Origin: Synechococcus elongatus PCC 11801
Lineage (GTDB): Bacteria > Cyanobacteriota > Cyanobacteriia > Synechococcales > Synechococcaceae
Assembly: GCF_003846445.2 (NCBI RefSeq)
Contig: NZ_CP030139.2
Coordinates: forward strand, 868,001 to 932,000
Direction of reading: 5' to 3'
DNA length: 64,000 nt
The notes below the pieces were generated by a model that saw only the letters and a list, made by a program, of their open reading frames with translations, did no database searches and had not been told where the DNA came from. A program made the position numbers and the translations under genes. Of the stretch, positions 40,808 to 50,000 are shown piece after piece (positions within the stretch are counted from its first letter, which is position 1; each line of letters begins with the position of its first letter).

Positions 40808-41455
40808 CTAAAACTCGATACCGGCTTGCGCTTTCACACCCTGCTCTCGGAACGGGTGCTTGACCAGCTTCATCTCGGTGACCAAATCCGCCACTTCCAC
40901 GATCGCGGCGGGCGCCCCGCGCCCCGTCAGAATCACATGGCTGTCGTCGGGCTTTTCGGTCAGCCCTGCCAGAATTTGCTCGGGCGCTAGGTAGCCCAGT
41001 TTGAGGGCGACGTTGACCTCATCCAGCAGCACCAAACGGAAATCAGGGTTGCGGATGTAGCTTAAGGCTGTCTGCCAAGCCGTTTGGGCACTTTGAATAT
41101 CTCGCTGCCGGTCTTGGGTTTCCCAAGTGAAACCGTCGCCCATGGCATGAAATTCGAGGCGATCGCCCCAGACTGAAAAAGCCGCTTTTTCTGCCGGTTC
41201 CCAAGCGCCTTTGATGAACTGCACGATCGCGACGCGATAGCCATGGCCGAGGCTCCGCAGCACCATTCCCAGAGCGGCTGTCGTCTTGCCCTTGCCGTCG
41301 CCGGTGTGGACAATCACCAGCCCTTTTTCGCGATCGCGGCTGGCCAAACGCTGTTCTTGCACCTGTTTGCGGCGCAGCATTTTGGCACGATGCTGCTCAT
41401 CACTCAGGCCAGCAACCTCATTGAGCGCGATCGCAGTTTGATCTAAATCGGTCAT
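40808..41455 (-). CDS. cobO: Cob(I)yrinic acid a,c-diamide adenosyltransferase
   Basis: ATP:corrinoid adenosyltransferase of the BtuR/CobO family, 215 residues. The P-loop-like VHTGDGKGKTTAALGMVLR is at the start of the core; VLLDEVNVALKLGYL follows. The N-terminal extension of about 40 residues (RAKMLRRKQVQEQRLA) is usual. It lies three bases downstream of the CobW-type gene, so the two are likely one transcript. Confidence 0.95.
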   Translation of the reverse strand: MTDLDQTAIALNEVAGLSDEQHRAKMLRRKQVQEQRLASRDREKGLVIVHTGDGKGKTTAALGMVLRSLGHGYRVAIVQFIKGAWEPAEKAAFSVWGDRLEFHAMGDGFTWETQDRQRDIQSAQTAWQTALSYIRNPDFRLVLLDEVNVALKLGYLAPEQILAGLTEKPDDSHVILTGRGAPAAIVEVADLVTEMKLVKHPFREQGVKAQAGIEF

Positions 41456-41458
41456 GGT

Positions 41459-42613
41459 TTAGCGCCCAAACCCTTTGCCGCGAGTTGTACTTGGCAGTGT
41501 CAAACAGGCCTCTAGCTGCTGTTGGAGTTGAGCATGGTCCAGACCCTGACCAATCAGCACCAATTGATTGCGTTTTGGCCCTGTCCACTCGCTGTCGTCA
41601 ATACTGAAACGCTTGCCGCTTAAGTGGAAAATGTGGCGTTTTTCACTTTCATCAAACCAAAGAATGCCCTTGGCTCGAAATACATTGATCGGCAGCTGAT
41701 TATCAAGGAAATTCTGCAGCTTTCGAATCGCAAAGGGGCGATCGCTCTGGAAAGAGAGCGAGGTAAAGCCATCAATTTCTAGGTGATTGGCGGCATGATC
41801 ATGGTGGTGATGGTGGTCATGATCATGTTCGCAATGACCATGTTCGTGGTCGCAGGCTGAGTGATCGTGATGCTCGTGCTCAGCGTGATGATGATCATGT
41901 TCTTCGTGGGTGCAATGCCCATGGTCGTGATCGCAATCACTGTGGTCGCGGCTATCGAAATAGCGATCGGATTCAAACAGTGCCACACTCAAAATCAACG
42001 GCAGTGGCACTTGGGCTTGAGTCGTGCGGAGAATGCGCGCATCGGCTTTAATCTCGCGAATCTTCGTCTCCAGATCCTGCAAGCGAGACTCTGAAACCAA
42101 GTCACATTTATTCAAGAGAATGATGTCGCCGTAGAGCAGCTGGTTATAAGCCGCTTGGCTATTGAATAAGTCGAGACTGTAGTTCTCAGCATCAACAACG
42201 GTGACAATCGAATCGAGTCGCGTTAAATCCCGCAGTTCCGAGCCCAAGAACGTCAGTGCCACGGGCAGCGGGTCTGCCAAACCCGTCGTTTCGACGACGA
42301 GATAGTCAATTTTTTCAGGGCGTTCTAAGACGCGATAGACCGCATCCATCAAGTCGCTATTGATGGTGCAGCAAATGCAGCCATTGCTCAGTTCCACCAT
42401 ATCTTCGCCGGTGGAAACAATCAGTTCGTTATCAATGCCAATTTCACCAAATTCATTGACGAGAACCGCCGTTTTAACCCCCTGCTGGTTGGTCAAAATG
42501 TGGTTGAGCAGAGTGGTTTTGCCACTGCCCAAGAAGCCTGTGATGATCGTGACCGGCAGGCCGAGTTTCGGAGCATCTAGGGCACTAGAGACGGCAGAGC
42601 TGGCAACAGTCAT
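41459..42613 (-). CDS. CobW/COG0523 GTPase metallochaperone with His-rich linker
   Basis: A 384-residue G3E GTPase. GFLGSGKTTLLNHIL is the P-loop, and the metal motif CxCC is in NGCICCTINS. Between the GTPase and the C-terminal CobW domain lies a segment of about 60 residues (about 220-285) made almost only of His, Asp, Glu and Cys, a strong metal-binding stretch. Next to cobO, a cobalt role is possible; zinc delivery (ZNG-like) is the other option. Divergent from the next gene. Confidence 0.9.
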   Translation of the reverse strand: MTVASSAVSSALDAPKLGLPVTIITGFLGSGKTTLLNHILTNQQGVKTAVLVNEFGEIGIDNELIVSTGEDMVELSNGCICCTINSDLMDAVYRVLERPEKIDYLVVETTGLADPLPVALTFLGSELRDLTRLDSIVTVVDAENYSLDLFNSQAAYNQLLYGDIILLNKCDLVSESRLQDLETKIREIKADARILRTTQAQVPLPLILSVALFESDRYFDSRDHSDCDHDHGHCTHEEHDHHHAEHEHHDHSACDHEHGHCEHDHDHHHHHDHAANHLEIDGFTSLSFQSDRPFAIRKLQNFLDNQLPINVFRAKGILWFDESEKRHIFHLSGKRFSIDDSEWTGPKRNQLVLIGQGLDHAQLQQQLEACLTLPSTTRGKGFGR

Positions 42614-42780
42614 GGCAAATTCCGAGACAAGCGATCGGGCAGCATTGCAATCCCATTATGCCGTTCCCCTTGAGTTCGCTTGGCAGGGGAGCGATCGCGC
42701 CAGTCAAGCACTGGGGCTGAGTTAGTCGTTTGCGATCGCCCGCGACGGCTAACAATGGAAACAGCGATCGCCCCTGAACT

Positions 42781-43299
42781 ATGCCGCCAACCTTTGCCAG
42801 TGATCAGGCTTGGCAAGCTGCCGAAGCCGTTCTCCAGCCCAGCTTTATTCGCCTGATCGACAACCTACGGCAGGTACTAGAAGCCAGCGACTGGCAACAT
42901 CAAGTCGATCAACAACTGCTGTGGCCAGAGGGCACCAGCGATCAAGAGCAGCAGCGCTGGCAAGATCTAGAGCTGCAACTCTATCGAGCCTCAGAGGCAG
43001 AAGCGCCCGCCCTTGAGCAAGAACTGGCTGCTTTACCGACCCCCCAACCGGTCTACACTCTGCAACTCGACCAAGGCGATCGCCACCACCAATTTGATCT
43101 TTGGGAACTCTGCTGGCAGCTCTGCTGTCCCGCTTGGCAGCCCAGTGGCGACTACGACGGTCAAGTCGATCCAGTGCTTCTAACCCCCGATGGGGAGTGC
43201 GACTGGGATCGACTAGAAATTAAGACGCGCCAGTTTGTCGAGCAATTGCTGGCGCAGGTGAACGCGGCTAGCGCGCCAGAAACGGTCAGCGATCGCTGA
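42781..43299 (+). CDS. Conserved-looking hypothetical protein
   Basis: A 172-residue acidic soluble protein of no family I recognise. It is Gln/Glu/Trp-rich and helical in its first half (FIRLIDNLRQVLEASDW, QDLELQLYRASEAEAPALE). A beta-like middle (PVYTLQLDQGDRHHQFDLWELCWQLC) follows, ending in a helix (LEIKTRQFVEQLLAQV). No signal or membrane segment. It lies 31 bases before ygfZ and probably shares a transcript. Confidence 0.75.
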   Translation: MPPTFASDQAWQAAEAVLQPSFIRLIDNLRQVLEASDWQHQVDQQLLWPEGTSDQEQQRWQDLELQLYRASEAEAPALEQELAALPTPQPVYTLQLDQGDRHHQFDLWELCWQLCCPAWQPSGDYDGQVDPVLLTPDGECDWDRLEIKTRQFVEQLLAQVNAASAPETVSDR

Positions 43300-43330
43300 A
43301 GATAGAACATGCTGCGCTCTGCCAAGCTTT

Positions 43331-44305
43331 GTGACGGAATCGGTGCTGCTCTTTGAGCCATCGCTGTGGAGTGTGATTCAGGTCAGCGATCGCGATCGCC
43401 TCACTTTTCTACATAACCAAAGCACCCAGGCATTTCGACAGCGTCAACCCGGAGAAGTCTGCGAGACGGTGCTGGTAACGGCCACTGCCCGCATCTTGGA
43501 TCTGGCGATCGCCCTGATCGATCAAGAAGCAGTTTGGCTACTTGTCTCGCCCAATCGGCAAGCGGATCTGTTGCAGCGCCTCGATCGCTACATTTTCTTC
43601 TCTGATCAAGTTGCCGTCTCAGATGCAGATTCCACGCTGGCCGTGTTGACCTTGGTCGGGGATGGGACGCGATCGCTATTGCACACAGTGGTGGCAGATG
43701 CTCTGCCGGAAATAACGGAGAGCCAGCATGCAACTCTGGCGATCGCTGGTCAGTCAGTGCAGTGGGTCAACTACTCCGGACTGAGGTTGCCCGGCAGTTT
43801 GCTGCTGGTACCTGTCAGGGGATTAGCAGCAGTCCAAGCGGCGCTCCAAACCGCCGGTGCCCAGCCTGCCACTGCTGAACAGTGGGAACTGTTGCGGATC
43901 CAGCAAGGACGGCCCGCTGTCGATCGCGAGCTAACGGAGGACTATAACCCGCTGGAAGCAGGCCTCTGGCACACCCTCAGCTTTGACAAGGGCTGCTACA
44001 TCGGCCAAGAGACGATCGCTCGGCTCAATACCTATAAGGGCGTCAAGCAACGTCTCTACGGCTTAGAGCTGACGACTATCCCCAGCCAGTTACCGGCTCC
44101 GCTATCTCTGGAGGGCGAAAAAGTCGGTGTTCTCACCAGTGCGATCGCCACAGCAACCGGCGCGATTGGCCTCGGCTATCTGCGGACGAAAGCAGGGGGC
44201 GCCGGTCTGACGGTGGACTGCGAAGGTCAGCCAGCAACCGTGGTGAATTGTCCTTACTTGCATCACACCTACTTTGAGCCAGAGTCCTCGGGCGTTCCCC
44301 GCTAG
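43331..44305 (+). CDS. ygfZ: Folate-binding YgfZ/GcvT-like protein
   Basis: A 324-residue GcvT-fold protein involved in iron-sulfur enzyme maintenance in other bacteria. It has the family signature KGCYIGQETIARL, with conserved Cys, near residue 220. N-terminal RLTFLHNQSTQAF is the typical folate-pocket start. The start is GTG at 43331. Its place beside a hypothetical gene and an EVE gene gives no further hint. Confidence 0.9.
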   Translation: MTESVLLFEPSLWSVIQVSDRDRLTFLHNQSTQAFRQRQPGEVCETVLVTATARILDLAIALIDQEAVWLLVSPNRQADLLQRLDRYIFFSDQVAVSDADSTLAVLTLVGDGTRSLLHTVVADALPEITESQHATLAIAGQSVQWVNYSGLRLPGSLLLVPVRGLAAVQAALQTAGAQPATAEQWELLRIQQGRPAVDRELTEDYNPLEAGLWHTLSFDKGCYIGQETIARLNTYKGVKQRLYGLELTTIPSQLPAPLSLEGEKVGVLTSAIATATGAIGLGYLRTKAGGAGLTVDCEGQPATVVNCPYLHHTYFEPESSGVPR

Positions 44306-44362
44306 AGCGATCGCCGGTCTGGCGCTAGGCTATGGAGCGTTGTGCGTCTTTCCGCTTGGGTC

Positions 44363-44827
44363 ATGGCTTTTTGGTTACTCAAATCTGAACCGGATGTCTA
44401 TGGCATCGCCGATCTCGAACGGGAGGGCGAGACGCTTTGGGATGGCGTTCGCAACTATCAAGCACGCAACTTTCTGCGTCAGATGGCAGTCGGTGATCGC
44501 GCCTTTTTCTATCACTCCAACACCAAGCCACCGGGCATCGTCGGCTTGATGACGGTCAGTGCGACTGAGCAAGTTGATCCCAGCCAATTTGACCCCAACA
44601 GCGATTACTACGACCCGCGATCGCAGCCGGACAATCCGACTTGGATCACCGTCAAGCTGTCTTTTAGCGATCGCTTTCAGCCGGGTTTAACCCTGGCGGA
44701 GTTGCGGACTGAGTTTACTGCCGAAGACTTACTGATTCTGCGTCCGGGCAATCGCCTCTCCGTGACTCCAGTGGCAGATCCTGTGGCCGACCGCTTGCTG
44801 CAACGCTTGCGATCGCCGGCACGCTAG
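44363..44827 (+). CDS. EVE domain-containing protein
   Basis: A 154-residue EVE (PUA-like) protein, started at the ATG leading to MAFWLLKSEPDVYGIADL, the classic opening. WDGVRNYQARNFLRQM and GDRAFFYHSN follow as in thymocyte nuclear protein 1-like members. EVE domains bind modified bases in DNA or RNA. It follows ygfZ closely on the same strand. Confidence 0.94.
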   Translation: MAFWLLKSEPDVYGIADLEREGETLWDGVRNYQARNFLRQMAVGDRAFFYHSNTKPPGIVGLMTVSATEQVDPSQFDPNSDYYDPRSQPDNPTWITVKLSFSDRFQPGLTLAELRTEFTAEDLLILRPGNRLSVTPVADPVADRLLQRLRSPAR

Positions 44828-44903
44828 TCAATTCTCAAACTGCCTGGAATGGGCCCATCAAAGTCCAAGCCGAAGGGTTTTCTAATTGAGTGATCGCGAT
44901 CGG

Positions 44904-45929
44904 TTAGGGCAACCCAATCAAAGCGCCATCACCAGCTACCACTTCCCCCAAGGTCCAAGCTGTCTGCCCTTGGGTCTTGAAGAACTTGAGTACCTGAGTC
45001 TCAGCCGCGGCAGGGACAATCACCACCAAGCCGACGCCCATATTGAACGTGTTAAACATTTCCGAGTCAGCAATATTGCCCTGCTTCGCCAGCCAACGGA
45101 AGACAGTCGGCCACTCCCAGCTTTCCAAATCGATCGCCACGCTCTGATTTGGCCCGAGGCAACGCGGCAGGTTCTCCGGAAGACCGCCGCCCGTGATATG
45201 CGCCATGCCGTGAATCGGTAGACCCGCTGCCTTTGCAGCCAGAACTGGCTTGACATACAGGCGCGTTGGGGTGAGAAAGACGTCGCCGAGACTTTTGCCA
45301 CCAAAGAATTCTTGTGGGGTTGTCCAGTCCAAACCACTGTTTGCCACGACCTTACGCACGAGGCTATAGCCATTGCTGTGCACCCCAGAACTAGCCAGAG
45401 CGATCGCCACATCACCCAGCTGAACTTGGCTGCCATCGAGCAACTCTGACTTCTCAGCAATGCCGACAGCAAAACCAGCCACGTCGTACTCGCCAGCGCC
45501 GTAGAAGCCTGGCATTTCAGCTGTTTCGCCTCCGAGCAGTGCACAGCCCGACTCTCGGCATCCCGCCGCAATCCCTTGCACCACTGCCGTCAGTTGTTCG
45601 CGATCGAGCCGTCCCGTCGCCAGATAATCCAAAAAGTAGAGCGGTTCTGCCCCCGCCGTCAGAATGTCGTTGACGCACATCGCCACGAGATCGATGCCAA
45701 TGGTGTCGTGACGCCCCACTTGATGAGCAATTTTCAGTTTTGTGCCGACACCATCCGTCCCTGAAACAAGAACAGGCTGGCGGTAACCGCTGGGCAGTTC
45801 AAAAAAACCACCAAAGCCTCCCAGCCCTCCCAGCACACCAGGACGACGGGTGCTTTCCACGAGGCTGCGAATATCCCCGACAAAGGCCCGCCCTGCTTCG
45901 ATGTCTACACCAGCTTCGCGGTAGTCCAT
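44904..45929 (-). CDS. purM: Phosphoribosylformylglycinamidine cyclo-ligase
   Basis: AIR synthetase of purine synthesis, 341 residues. It starts [30 protein letters not shown] and [13 protein letters not shown] are the ATP-site motifs, and [16 protein letters not shown] is the C-terminal one. It stands alone; upstream is a 700-base gap. Confidence 0.97.
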   Translation of the reverse strand: MDYREAGVDIEAGRAFVGDIRSLVESTRRPGVLGGLGGFGGFFELPSGYRQPVLVSGTDGVGTKLKIAHQVGRHDTIGIDLVAMCVNDILTAGAEPLYFLDYLATGRLDREQLTAVVQGIAAGCRESGCALLGGETAEMPGFYGAGEYDVAGFAVGIAEKSELLDGSQVQLGDVAIALASSGVHSNGYSLVRKVVANSGLDWTTPQEFFGGKSLGDVFLTPTRLYVKPVLAAKAAGLPIHGMAHITGGGLPENLPRCLGPNQSVAIDLESWEWPTVFRWLAKQGNIADSEMFNTFNMGVGLVVIVPAAAETQVLKFFKTQGQTAWTLGEVVAGDGALIGLP

Positions 45930-46628
45930 GTCCGGTTAAGGCTCCAAGTGAAACCGTTATTGTACCGGCTGAGCCTCAGGGACAGACAGGAGCAGCATGA
46001 AAGGCATCAGGTTTAACAGGACAAAAAAAGAGGCCTAATACGCTCTAAACTGCAACTCGTTAAAACCCTCAGAACCAGATAGAAAAACCGAAGGAGCATT
46101 CACCCTGATAACTATGCAATGTCCTAACAAAGGGATCATTCGAGGTTAGATGAATCATTGATCTCAAGGAGCGATCGCCTGCCCAACCCCTCAGAACAGT
46201 CAATCTCTCCGTCGTCTTACTCAGAAAATTCACATTTTGTAACACTAGTGAATTATCTGTCCTCTTCCACAATCTCTCCACAGCTAGGGGCAAGATTTCC
46301 ACAACTCTTCTCACTGGTTTTCCACAGGGCGATCGCGTCAGTCCTAGAAACTCGGCTGGTTCTGGGGAAAACAAAGGTCAGTGGTCGGCCTCGGATCCAA
46401 ATTGTGACTTCTGAGGATGGAGGCGTAAGAAACCAGCGAGGCGACTGCATTCTTTGCGCTTGCTCTCAAGTGAGTCTCAGCAAAATCCCAGGGTCTCGTG
46501 GAGATTGACAAGCCCTAGGTCCCTTGCCGCACAATGATGCGACCTAAGCCCCTGTGGCCTCGGCGTCGATCCTGTGCGATCGCCTCCGAGTTGTTTGGGC
46601 TGTCCACTCGCTGCCTTGGAGACGCTCT
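45930..46628. other. Gene-free region with DnaA-box-like cluster
   Basis: About 700 bases with no convincing gene. It contains an inverted repeat AATTCAC/GTGAATT (46227-46233 and 46248-46254) and, just after, four TCCACA motifs on one strand. It also has to contain the purM promoter (left) and the promoter of the small DUF2811 gene (right). Confidence 0.5.
46264..46327 (+). promoter_or_regulatory. Cluster of four DnaA-box-like motifs
   Basis: TCCACA occurs at 46266, 46277, 46298 and 46321, all on the plus strand, in contexts CTTCCACAA, TCTCCACAG, TTTCCACAA and TTTTCCACA. The last is a perfect match to the cyanobacterial DnaA box. Spacings of 11, 21 and 23 bases are close to whole helical turns. 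An AT-rich inverted repeat precedes the cluster. Confidence 0.55.
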
Positions 46629-46829
46629 ATGCCCGCAACCGTCAGCATCCTTGCTGAAATTCCCGAGGAGCTGCACGACTCACTCAAGGCCTATCTGGAA
46701 GGGCATCCAGATTGGGATCAAGATCGCGTTTTTACGGCGGCACTGTCTCTGTTCTTGCTGCAGAACACAGGAAGCGATCGCCGAGCTGCCCGCGTCTACC
46801 TCGACTCTTTGTTTCGTCAAGCCGTGTAA
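46629..46829 (+). CDS. DUF2811 family small protein
   Basis: A 66-residue protein typical of cyanobacteria: VSILAEIPEELHDSLKAYLE, then HPDWDQDRVFTAALSLFLLQN. The strand-helix-helix layout resembles ribbon-helix-helix regulators, but no function is known. I chose the ATG at 46629, where the family sequence begins; an upstream in-frame ATG gives a non-family extension. Upstream of hemJ by about 70 bases. Confidence 0.88.
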   Translation: MPATVSILAEIPEELHDSLKAYLEGHPDWDQDRVFTAALSLFLLQNTGSDRRAARVYLDSLFRQAV

Positions 46830-46898
46830 CTGAAAGGCCGTTTGCAGCTCGATCAACGGCTAGATTAGGAAACGTTGCGCTCTCTTGAGGCCGATCGC

Positions 46899-47489
46899 GT
46901 GGCCTACTACTGGTTCAAGGCTTTTCACATCGTTGGTGTTGTGGTTTGGTTTGCGGGGCTGTTTTACCTCGTGCGCTTGTTCATCTATCACGTTGAAGCC
47001 AATGACAAGCCAGAACCGGCTCGGAGCATTCTGCAAGAGCAGTATGGCCTCATGGAGAAGCGCTTACTGAACATCATCACCACGCCTGGAATGCTGGTCA
47101 CGGTCAGTATGGCGATCGCCTTGCTGATTACCCAGCCAGACTATCTGCAACAGGGCTGGATGCATGCCAAGCTGGCCTTCGTGGCGGTTCTCCTCGGCTA
47201 CCACCACTATTGCGTGCGTCTGCTTAAGAAGCTCCAAGCCGGAACCTGCCAATGGACCGGGCAACAACTGCGTGCCCTCAATGAAGCGCCCACCCTGTTG
47301 CTGGTCTTAATCGTCATGCTGGTGATTTTCAAAAACCAGTTCCCCACCAGTGCTTCAGTCTGGCTAATGGTGGGCTTGGTCGTGACGATGCTGGCGACCA
47401 TTCAGCTTTATGCCCGTAAGCGCCGTCTCGATCGCGAGCGGCAAGAAGCAGCAGCCACCTCCTTAGAGGCTGCATCAACTCAATCCTGA
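46899..47489 (+). CDS. hemJ: Protoporphyrinogen oxidase HemJ
   Basis: Haem/chlorophyll pathway membrane enzyme oxidising protoporphyrinogen IX. From the GTG at 46899 (opening AYYWFKAFHIVGVVVWFAG) it is about 196 residues. A TTG 24 bases upstream is possible, but the family begins here. Four hydrophobic segments; conserved His in KAFHIVG and Lys/Arg in YGLMEKRLLNIITTPGM. The C-terminus is basic and Ala-rich. Confidence 0.94.
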   Translation: MAYYWFKAFHIVGVVVWFAGLFYLVRLFIYHVEANDKPEPARSILQEQYGLMEKRLLNIITTPGMLVTVSMAIALLITQPDYLQQGWMHAKLAFVAVLLGYHHYCVRLLKKLQAGTCQWTGQQLRALNEAPTLLLVLIVMLVIFKNQFPTSASVWLMVGLVVTMLATIQLYARKRRLDRERQEAAATSLEAASTQS

Positions 47490-47820
47490 GTCCAGCGCGC
47501 AGTATTAAGGAACGGAATCGATCAATCCTGTGGGGGGAGAAGCACCTCGTAATGAGCACTACTTGTCCCCCTTTCCTCATCCTTGTTGTGCACTGACTGT
47601 GTGTGAGGGAAAGCTTATTCTTCTTTCTGGATCTCTGCCTCTGTGCAGGGAGAGGATGCTTGCATTTCCCTAAATGACCTGTCTGCACTGAGTCACTGTA
47701 GACAACAGGACTATACTCCTCAGCCCGCGATCGCGCCGTATTTAGTCATTCGCACTAATTCAAGCGCATTGCCTTGGGGACGAACCTAGCATCAGGGCGT
47801 TCTGGGTTCTGCTGGTGCTT
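47490..47820. other. Gene-free region after hemJ
   Basis: About 330 bases. I see pyrimidine-rich stretches and short hairpins but no gene, no clear terminator and no RNA gene that I can name. Confidence 0.4.
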
Positions 47821-48585
47821 ATGAAACCTCATCTCTCCCTAAAGTCACTACGGGGTCAAGTTCATCGCTTTACGGGTGTTGTCGATCGAGTCAGTCGGTT
47901 TTCTACTGCTGAAGGGTGGCAGGAGACGATTTGTATTCGGGACTTGCATTTGGCTGATAGCAATCGTCCTATTCAGCCCGATCACTGGTGGTTTAAGCTG
48001 CGGGACTGCTGGCTAGCAGCAGGAGTTCAATCGGGCGATCGCGTCTTGTTTACGGCGAAGGTTCAATACTGCACGAAGGGGTTGGATGGTCCGGAGGTGC
48101 AGAACAGCGATAACCCACGGCGAAAGGTGATTGGTTTTGGCAGTAAACCGCGCAGTGTGGTGATTCTGCAGCGTGCAACTCCGTCCATGCCGATCGAGCT
48201 GGAACTACAAACACAACTAGCGATCGTCGTGCACGAGTACGAACAGCTCCAGCAGCTTGTCACACAGAATGGGACCCTTGCTCAAAAACTCTCACAAACA
48301 CGGACTGAAGTTGAGCAAGGCCAGCAGGAGCTACGTCATCAAGAACAGGTCTGTACGCAACTCCGTTTTGCGCTCCGCCTTGCCCAGTACGGGTCACGTC
48401 CCGTTGTCACAGCCGGCACTGCGCTGGTGATTGGACTAGGGTCAGGTTTGGGTCTTGCTCGACTGGCTCCAAATGCAACTCAAGCGCAACAGCCACAGAG
48501 CGCGGATCAGGTTTGCACCCTCGAAGAGCGGAATCGACGATCGCAAGTCAGTTCTCAGGAGTGGCTAGCGTGGCAAAGACGCTAG
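47821..48585 (+). CDS. Hypothetical protein with beta domain, coiled coil and membrane segment
   Basis: A 254-residue protein of no recognised family. The first 110 residues look like a beta-rich, possibly OB-like domain (GQVHRFTGVVDRVSRF, GDRVLFTAKVQYC). A Gln/Glu-rich coiled coil at about 125-190 follows (LELQTQLAIVVHEYEQLQQL), then a Gly-rich hydrophobic segment (VTAGTALVIGLGSGLGLA) and a short Gln-rich tail. The layout suggests a membrane-tethered binding protein (inference). Confidence 0.68.
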   Translation: MKPHLSLKSLRGQVHRFTGVVDRVSRFSTAEGWQETICIRDLHLADSNRPIQPDHWWFKLRDCWLAAGVQSGDRVLFTAKVQYCTKGLDGPEVQNSDNPRRKVIGFGSKPRSVVILQRATPSMPIELELQTQLAIVVHEYEQLQQLVTQNGTLAQKLSQTRTEVEQGQQELRHQEQVCTQLRFALRLAQYGSRPVVTAGTALVIGLGSGLGLARLAPNATQAQQPQSADQVCTLEERNRRSQVSSQEWLAWQRR

Positions 48586-48656
48586 GTGAGCACTATCACG
48601 ATGGCCTCAGTAGTTACGAGCAATCCCCCCAATGCCATGTTGATCTGAGTCGCTGC

Positions 48657-48833
48657 TTAACGGTGACGGACTTTCCAAGTACCGCCATAACGGTAGTGAG
48701 GGTTCCCCTGACTCAGATGAGCTTGGCAATCGGGACAAACCAGCTGCCACGGCCCTTGTGCTTCGCTTTGAATTCGATAGCGGATGGCAACTACGGCCTG
48801 GCAGCGATCGCAGGGTTGAGGATCGCGAGCCAT
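48657..48833 (-). CDS. 58-residue zinc-ribbon protein downstream of raf1
   Basis: A short gene on the minus strand: ATG at 48833, stop at 48657. The product has two Cys pairs, PCDRCQAVV and LVCPDCQAHL, spaced about 22 residues apart as in a zinc ribbon, and a basic end (YRYGGTWKVRHR). Its ATG directly abuts the raf1 stop, so translation is surely coupled. The knuckles and tight spacing make it credible; function is unknown. Confidence 0.78.
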   Translation of the reverse strand: MARDPQPCDRCQAVVAIRYRIQSEAQGPWQLVCPDCQAHLSQGNPHYRYGGTWKVRHR

Positions 48834-49904
48834 TTACTCTTCGAACTGCCAAGGGGTGGCGATCGCTGCTTCGTCGAGCACCCGCTTCGGACGCAAAATC
48901 AGGACCAATCGTCCCAGAATGGGAGCGGCGATCGCCTCAGGCGACCACTGAACCCGAGCCCCTTCTGCTTGTTCAACCAAGAAAAAGTGCTCGGCGTCCC
49001 AAGTGCGATCAGCACGATCGATCACCAAGATCACCGTCTCTGTTGGCCCTTCCGGTGCATTGGGCAGACGATCAATCTCTTCCAAGCAAGCGATTGGATC
49101 TTGAGCACCCAAAACCGCTTGCCAGCCGGGCAAGGCCAGCCACTGTTGTCCAGCAGGACTAGTGACCAAACCAAAGGGGCCTTCTGCTTCGATCGCCGCG
49201 ATCGCCTCAATTTGAGGACTGGGAAGCGGCAAGTGACCGGCGAAAGGCAACAAGCGGGGCAAATCCTCTTCCGTTTCTAGCCGATAGAGCGGCAGCATCG
49301 GCGGTTTGCGACTGGGGACGCCGCTGAGATCCATCAGCAAGGTCTCGATTTGGGCGCGGGCCCCAGCCGACTGAGCAAATTGCAACCCCCGCGCAATCAA
49401 CCGCGATCGCTCGGTCAGATCCGTTCGCTCTTGGGCAAGCCGCCAGCATTGATAGGCAACCGCATCCCCCGGATGGCGGTCAAAGTGATCAGGCTGCTTG
49501 GGCAATCGACAAAAATCCTTCGTCGCTTTGGCAACCTCACGGATTTGATCCGCATCCAAATTGCGTTCGAGGGCAAGTTGTGCGGTGAGCGATCGCTGCT
49601 CTTGGTCGAGTTCGCGCAGCTCATAAAGGAGATCACTGCCGCGTTCTTGGTATGTTTCGCGGACATGGGCAGGAGGGTCTTGCCGCAGGATCGAGTCATA
49701 AACCTGCATCGCCACCGTAATTTGATTCTGCTGAATCGGCTCAAAGCCTGTGGCTTCAAACAGCGCCTGCGGACTCAGGCCACTTTTTAAGAGCGTTTGA
49801 CAAGCCCTCGCCCAAGCTAGCCAGCGACCTTCCTTGCGGCGCAGTTGTCCCAATAACTCCTGCTGCTCTTCGTCGCTGAGGGTAGTTGGAGTGAACTCAG
49901 TCAT
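48834..49904 (-). CDS. raf1: RuBisCO accumulation factor 1 (Raf1)
   Basis: Assembly chaperone that dimerises RbcL subunits before RbcS joins. It is 356 residues, the family length. The helical N-domain (LLGQLRRKEGRWLAWARACQ, LSPQALFEATGFEPIQQNQ) carries RGSDLLYELRELDQEQR. The beta-rich C-domain follows (PLYRLETEEDLPRLLPFAG). It lies downstream of psbA on the same strand, separated by a strong terminator and about 170 bases. Confidence 0.95.
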   Translation of the reverse strand: MTEFTPTTLSDEEQQELLGQLRRKEGRWLAWARACQTLLKSGLSPQALFEATGFEPIQQNQITVAMQVYDSILRQDPPAHVRETYQERGSDLLYELRELDQEQRSLTAQLALERNLDADQIREVAKATKDFCRLPKQPDHFDRHPGDAVAYQCWRLAQERTDLTERSRLIARGLQFAQSAGARAQIETLLMDLSGVPSRKPPMLPLYRLETEEDLPRLLPFAGHLPLPSPQIEAIAAIEAEGPFGLVTSPAGQQWLALPGWQAVLGAQDPIACLEEIDRLPNAPEGPTETVILVIDRADRTWDAEHFFLVEQAEGARVQWSPEAIAAPILGRLVLILRPKRVLDEAAIATPWQFEE

Positions 49905-50000
49905 AGCCAGAACAGAGGAATGTAAATGGGCCAGATCTCAGCATAAACAACGACTTCAACCTGCGATCGCGCAGCCATCAAAGCAATCTTGCCAAAAGCG

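Noticed and set aside
41780-41960. Short tandem repeats that could suggest a CRISPR or minisatellite
   Set aside because: They are the codons of the His/Asp-rich linker in the CobW GTPase; no unique spacers.
47490-47820. A 6S RNA or Yfr1-like small RNA after hemJ
   Set aside because: ACTCCTCA at about 47715 recalls Yfr1, but the rest of the motif and the flanking hairpins are missing.
48513-49280. Plus-strand frame of 255 codons opposite raf1
   Set aside because: Antisense of raf1 and of the zinc-ribbon gene, both of which have family-like sequence.
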